The notes under the pieces are model-generated. The model searched no databases and was not told the DNA's origin. It was given only the letters and a program-made list of their open reading frames with translations. A stretch of 64,000 nucleotides of DNA from Oceanospirillum beijerinckii DSM 7166 (GTDB lineage Bacteria > Pseudomonadota > Gammaproteobacteria > Pseudomonadales > Halomonadaceae), in NCBI RefSeq assembly GCF_000422425.1, contig NZ_AULT01000009.1, positions 116,269 through 180,268 on the forward strand, in the 5' to 3' direction. Both the position numbers and the translations under genes were made by a program. Below are positions 60,974 through 64,000 of the stretch, in pieces. How positions within the stretch are numbered: position 1 is the first letter of the stretch; each line of letters begins with the position of its first letter.

Positions 60974-62274
60974 TGGCTGTTCTTTACCGCAGCAATTTGT
61001 ACGTTGCCTTGTGTCCCGAAATTGCTCAGAAGGTTACTGGCATATTGCTCAAAGCGTTCACGTTCTTTGGCTGCAATAGGCTCTGCCGCAGGCAGTTTAA
61101 CGGTTACAGGGTTTTTATGAATGCCGTTTACGCGGAATTCGTAGTGCAGATGTGGGCCAGAAGCCAGCCCTGTGCTGCCAACATAACCGATAGTTTGGCC
61201 CTGGCGTACTTTAGCGCCGGAACGGATGCCTTTGGCAAAACCATTCATATGAGCGTACAAAGTGGTATAGCGACTGCCATGCTGAATAACTACATACTTT
61301 CCATAACTGCGGCTTACTTTAGCTGAAACCACTTTACCAGAGCCGGTGGCTTTAATTGGAGTACCTCGGCGAGCGGCATAATCTGTGCCCTTGTGCGAAC
61401 GAAATTTGTGCAGTACTGGGTGGTAGCGACGGGTCGTGAAGTGAGAGCTGATACGGGCAAAGTCCATAGGCGAGCGTAGGAACTGTTTGCGCATACTTCG
61501 ACCATCTTCTGAGTAGTAGTCGGTGTTGCCTTCCTTATCTGTGTAGCGTACTGCTCGGTATGTTGTACCTTGGTTGGTAAACTCAGCCGCTAGAATGTCT
61601 CCATCGCGATAGTAACTGCCATCCAGTAATTCTTCATAATACAGCACCTTAAAGCTATCACCTGGTCGCATATCCAGCGTGAAGTCGATATCCCAGCCAA
61701 AGATGTTGGCAAGATTCATAATGGTCTGTTGGCTCAGGTTGGCATCTTTACCTGCATTGAAAAAGGCATCTTTAATCACGCCTTCGGAGTAGCGCAGTTC
61801 TTTTTCAGGTTCGCGTTGTAAAATATTCTCAATAAATTTGCCATTATCCTGGCGTTCAAAGAGTGACATTTTGGTCATCGAGTGATCAAAGCGAGTGGTT
61901 TTCAGCTTGCCATTATCGTCCAGTAGGAAGTGCAGTTGTTGGCCAGGCATCAAGCGAGCAAGATTGGTGGTTAAATCAGGGCTATGGATCAATGAGTAAA
62001 GATCATTGTTGCTTAAGTTAGCTCGGGAGAACAGGGCTGATAATGTTTCGCCGCGTTTAACCGTATAAGAATGCCAGTTACTGTTCAGCTGTGGCCAATC
62101 GGCATTGTTTTCGGGTAATGGTGAATGAGAGCTACTTTCAAGGGATAGGTCTAGCGGGACATTAATCCGTTTGGCGGATACATCCTGGCTGGATACCAGT
62201 GTAATTATGAGACCTAGCCCTATGAGGATGGCCAAAATAAGGTGGTGCTTAACTTTAGATACTCGTGACAACAT
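60970..62274 (-). CDS. M23 family cell-wall endopeptidase (MepM-like)
   Basis: This protein of about 434 residues has an N-terminal membrane anchor or signal (about 8-32), a LysM/OapA-like domain (WHSYTVKRGETLSALFSRANL, about 70-130), a middle domain and a C-terminal M23 zinc peptidase (about 275-405) with HKFRSHKGTDYA and HLHYEFR. It should cut peptidoglycan cross-links in the periplasm. ATG 62274 (MLSRVSK) is used, though no clear ribosome site precedes it. It is coupled to anmK and divergent from tyrS. Confidence 0.92.
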   Translation of the reverse strand: MLSRVSKVKHHLILAILIGLGLIITLVSSQDVSAKRINVPLDLSLESSSHSPLPENNADWPQLNSNWHSYTVKRGETLSALFSRANLSNNDLYSLIHSPDLTTNLARLMPGQQLHFLLDDNGKLKTTRFDHSMTKMSLFERQDNGKFIENILQREPEKELRYSEGVIKDAFFNAGKDANLSQQTIMNLANIFGWDIDFTLDMRPGDSFKVLYYEELLDGSYYRDGDILAAEFTNQGTTYRAVRYTDKEGNTDYYSEDGRSMRKQFLRSPMDFARISSHFTTRRYHPVLHKFRSHKGTDYAARRGTPIKATGSGKVVSAKVSRSYGKYVVIQHGSRYTTLYAHMNGFAKGIRSGAKVRQGQTIGYVGSTGLASGPHLHYEFRVNGIHKNPVTVKLPAAEPIAAKERERFEQYASNLLSNFGTQGNVQIAAVKNSQ

Positions 62275-62409
62275 AAGTGAAACCAAAACTAATGCCTGAA
62301 AACGTTGGGTAAACCTTAGCGAATGCTATAATGTACGCTATTTTTTCCAAGATACAATTGGTGAAAAGCAATTGATTGAATATTGTACTGGACAAAGCGG
62401 GAATAATTG

Positions 62410-63609
62410 ATGACTTCTGTTGATGAAGCACTGGCGCTGATCAAGCGTGGTACTGAAGAAATTCTGGTAGAAGACGAGCTGGTCAAAAAGCTTGAAAGTG
62501 GTCGTAAGCTGCGTATTAAGGCTGGTTTTGACCCTACTGCGCCGGATTTGCACTTGGGGCATACGGTCCTGATTAATAAATTGCGCCATTTTCAGGAACT
62601 GGGCCATCATGTGATGTTTCTGATTGGTGACTTTACTGGTCGTATTGGTGACCCAACGGGTAAAAATGTGACTCGTAAGCCATTATCTGAGGAGGATGTG
62701 GCGCAGAATGCGAAGACTTATACCGAACAGGTGTTTAAGATTCTGGATCCAGAAAAAACGGAAGTATGCTTTAACTCAACCTGGATGAGTCAAATGAACG
62801 CCTCTGAAATGATTCAGCTGGCAGCGCAGCAGACCGTAGCGCGTATGCTGGAGCGTGATGATTTCAGTAAGCGTTATAAGAACAACCAGTCGATCTCCAT
62901 TCATGAGTTCCTATACCCGTTGGTACAAGGTTATGACTCCGTAGCCATGAAGGCGGATGTTGAGCTGGGTGGTACCGATCAGAAGTTTAACCTGTTGATG
63001 GGACGTGAGCTGCAGAAGGGCGCGGGTCAAGAGCCTCAGATCTGTATCACAGTGCCGATTCTGGAAGGTTTGGATGGTGTGCAGAAGATGTCAAAGTCTC
63101 TGGGCAACTATGTGGGGATTAACGATGCGCCGGGTGAAATGTTCGGTAAGATCGTTTCCATGCCTGATTCTCTGATGTGGCGTTATTTTGAGCTGCTCAG
63201 CTTCCGTCCAATGAGTGAAATCGAAGAACTGAAGGCTTCTGTTGAGGCTGGTGCTAACCCTCGTGACGTGAAAATGGATCTGGCTCGTGAGCTGGTGGCG
63301 CGCTTCCATGGTGAAGAGGCTGCAGCGAATGCCCATAAAGGTGCGGGTAACCGCCTGAAGGAGGGGGGGCTGCCTGAAGATCTACCTGAGGTCACAGTTG
63401 ACTTTGGTGGTCAGGAAGAAGTGCCTGTGTCTGCTGTTATTAATAAGGCCGGTTTGGTGAAAAACTCTAATGCTGCGCGGGATATGTTAAAAGCGGGTAG
63501 CGTTAAGGTTGATGGTGAGGTTGTAGAGGCAAGCTGTAAGCTGAAGAAAGGCGAAACCTATATCTGTCAGGCCGGTAAGAAACAGTTTGCCCGTGTGACT
63601 ATTGGGTAG
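62410..63609 (+). CDS. tyrS: Tyrosyl-tRNA synthetase (TyrZ type)
   Basis: This 399-residue class I synthetase attaches tyrosine to tRNA(Tyr). It has [13 protein letters not shown] (HIGH-like HLGH), [14 protein letters not shown] and KMSKS in the catalytic domain and an S4-like C-terminal RNA-binding domain (about 335-399). The sequence resembles the TyrZ form used next to the rRNA operon in Pseudomonas. ATG 62410 is chosen over TTG 62407. A very long terminator follows. Confidence 0.95.
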   Translation: MTSVDEALALIKRGTEEILVEDELVKKLESGRKLRIKAGFDPTAPDLHLGHTVLINKLRHFQELGHHVMFLIGDFTGRIGDPTGKNVTRKPLSEEDVAQNAKTYTEQVFKILDPEKTEVCFNSTWMSQMNASEMIQLAAQQTVARMLERDDFSKRYKNNQSISIHEFLYPLVQGYDSVAMKADVELGGTDQKFNLLMGRELQKGAGQEPQICITVPILEGLDGVQKMSKSLGNYVGINDAPGEMFGKIVSMPDSLMWRYFELLSFRPMSEIEELKASVEAGANPRDVKMDLARELVARFHGEEAAANAHKGAGNRLKEGGLPEDLPEVTVDFGGQEEVPVSAVINKAGLVKNSNAARDMLKAGSVKVDGEVVEASCKLKKGETYICQAGKKQFARVTIG

Positions 63610-63653
63610 CGGCGATTAGCGATAGAAGTATTTTGGTAGTGCTGCCTATCTCT

Positions 63654-63695
63654 AGCAAAACAAAACGCCAGCGTAAGCTGGCGTTTTGTTTTGCT
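63654..63695 (+). terminator. Terminator after tyrS with 19-bp stem
   Basis: A perfect 19-bp stem (63654-63672 with 63677-63695) and GTAA loop. The 3' arm itself holds TTTT runs. It stands directly before a pyrimidine microsatellite. Confidence 0.93.
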
Positions 63696-63696
63696 A

Positions 63697-63750
63697 TTCT
63701 TTCTTCTTTCTTCTTTCTTCTTTCTTCTTTCTTCTTTCTTCTTTCTTCTT
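63697..63750 (+). repeat. Heptamer microsatellite (TTCTTTC)7.7
   Basis: Seven perfect copies of TTCTTTC plus TTCTT, 54 bp, pure pyrimidine on this strand. It starts one base after the tyrS terminator and lies about 100 bp before the rRNA P1 promoter. Copy number is probably unstable. Confidence 0.97.
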
Positions 63751-63850
63751 ATCCTATTCCCTTGCACCACTTCTTTGGTTTCTGAGCCTGCCTGCAGGTG
63801 CTCTATTTCAGCCGTTCTGAAACTTTTTTACAAAAAAGTGAAAATAGGGG

Positions 63851-63878
63851 TTGTGCTTTGGTCTTCCGTGCGTATAAT
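63851..63878 (+). promoter_or_regulatory. rRNA operon promoter P1
   Basis: TTGTGC (63851-63856), 16 bp, TATAAT (63873-63878), followed by a GC-rich ACGCCC discriminator and preceded by an A/T-rich UP-like tract (about 63825-63847). The short spacer and GC discriminator are typical of stringently controlled rRNA promoters. The rRNA genes lie beyond the window; their presence is inferred. Confidence 0.8.
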
Positions 63879-63929
63879 ACGCCCTCGCTGTCACGGGGTA
63901 AGACCTCGAACAGCACCGCAACAGTCTGA

Positions 63930-63996
63930 TTTTTCAAAAGTTTTTAACATTTTTGAAAAAGACGATTTGAAAATAAATTTCAAATCACTGTTGACA
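63930..63996 (+). promoter_or_regulatory. A/T-rich inverted repeats and -35 of rRNA P2
   Basis: Two A/T-rich inverted repeats (63930-63939/63951-63960, and 63964-63972/63978-63986) lie right before a perfect -35 TTGACA at 63991-63996. The matching -10 would fall outside the window. They resemble UP elements of a second rRNA promoter. Confidence 0.6.
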
Positions 63997-64000
63997 AGAG

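Overview
This 64-kb window is a chromosomal housekeeping segment of a gammaproteobacterium. Gene order closely follows Pseudomonas: dnaK-dnaJ-dapB-carAB-greA; rlmE-ftsH-folP-glmM-tpiA-secG; rimP-nusA-infB-rbfA-truB-rpsO-pnp; dksA-gluQ-cbrX-cbrA-cbrB-crcZ-pcnB-folK-panBC; argC-bactofilin-erpA-anmK-M23-tyrS. Moderate base composition and the protein sequences suggest a marine Oceanospirillales-type relative rather than Pseudomonas itself. That placement is inference from gene order and family memory, not a search. I see no prophage, insertion sequence, CRISPR array or obvious island.

Layout. 1-2.2 kb: the end of a diguanylate cyclase, a periplasmic solute-binding protein and a Tat-exported beta-propeller protein. 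2.3-7 kb: tmRNA, smpB, ratA-rnfH, bamE/fur and recN with a LexA-like box. 7-18 kb: heat-shock genes grpE, dnaK and dnaJ behind sigma-32-like promoters, then cysE-dapB, carAB and greA. 18-25.3 kb: yhbY, rlmE, ftsH, folP, glmM, tpiA, secG, tRNA-Leu and two identical initiator tRNAs. 25.4-34 kb: the translation/RNA-processing block rimP to pnp. 34-40 kb: thiolase, panD, panC-panB, folK, pcnB. 40-45 kb: the carbon-control locus cbrX-cbrA-cbrB and, in the 757-bp gap before pcnB, a CrcZ-type RNA. 45-49 kb: gluQ, dksA, an aminotransferase, sfsA, a Rieske protein and a structured RNA segment. 49.4-57 kb: pentapeptide protein, APH/AAA kinase fusion, hemL-thiE-thiD, hemJ-like, CLC channel. 57-63.6 kb: argC, a coiled-coil membrane protein, bactofilin, erpA, anmK, M23 peptidase, tyrS. 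63.6-64 kb: a 19-bp terminator stem, a heptamer microsatellite and the P1/P2 promoter region of an rRNA operon that lies beyond the window.

How the parts work together. The most informative region is 39.7-45 kb. CbrA (transporter-like sensor kinase) and CbrB (sigma-54 activator) should drive the RNA at 39733-40242 from a sigma-54 promoter. That RNA carries eight loops made of four or five consecutive AAN triplets, most closed by short stems. This is the architecture expected of a decoy for Hfq (with Crc) in catabolite repression. A 58-codon ORF overlapping cbrA matches the position and type of CbrX. Several other leaders (rpsO, carA, hemL, the Rieske gene) and the dnaK-dnaJ gap carry strong structures that ordinary gene calls do not explain.
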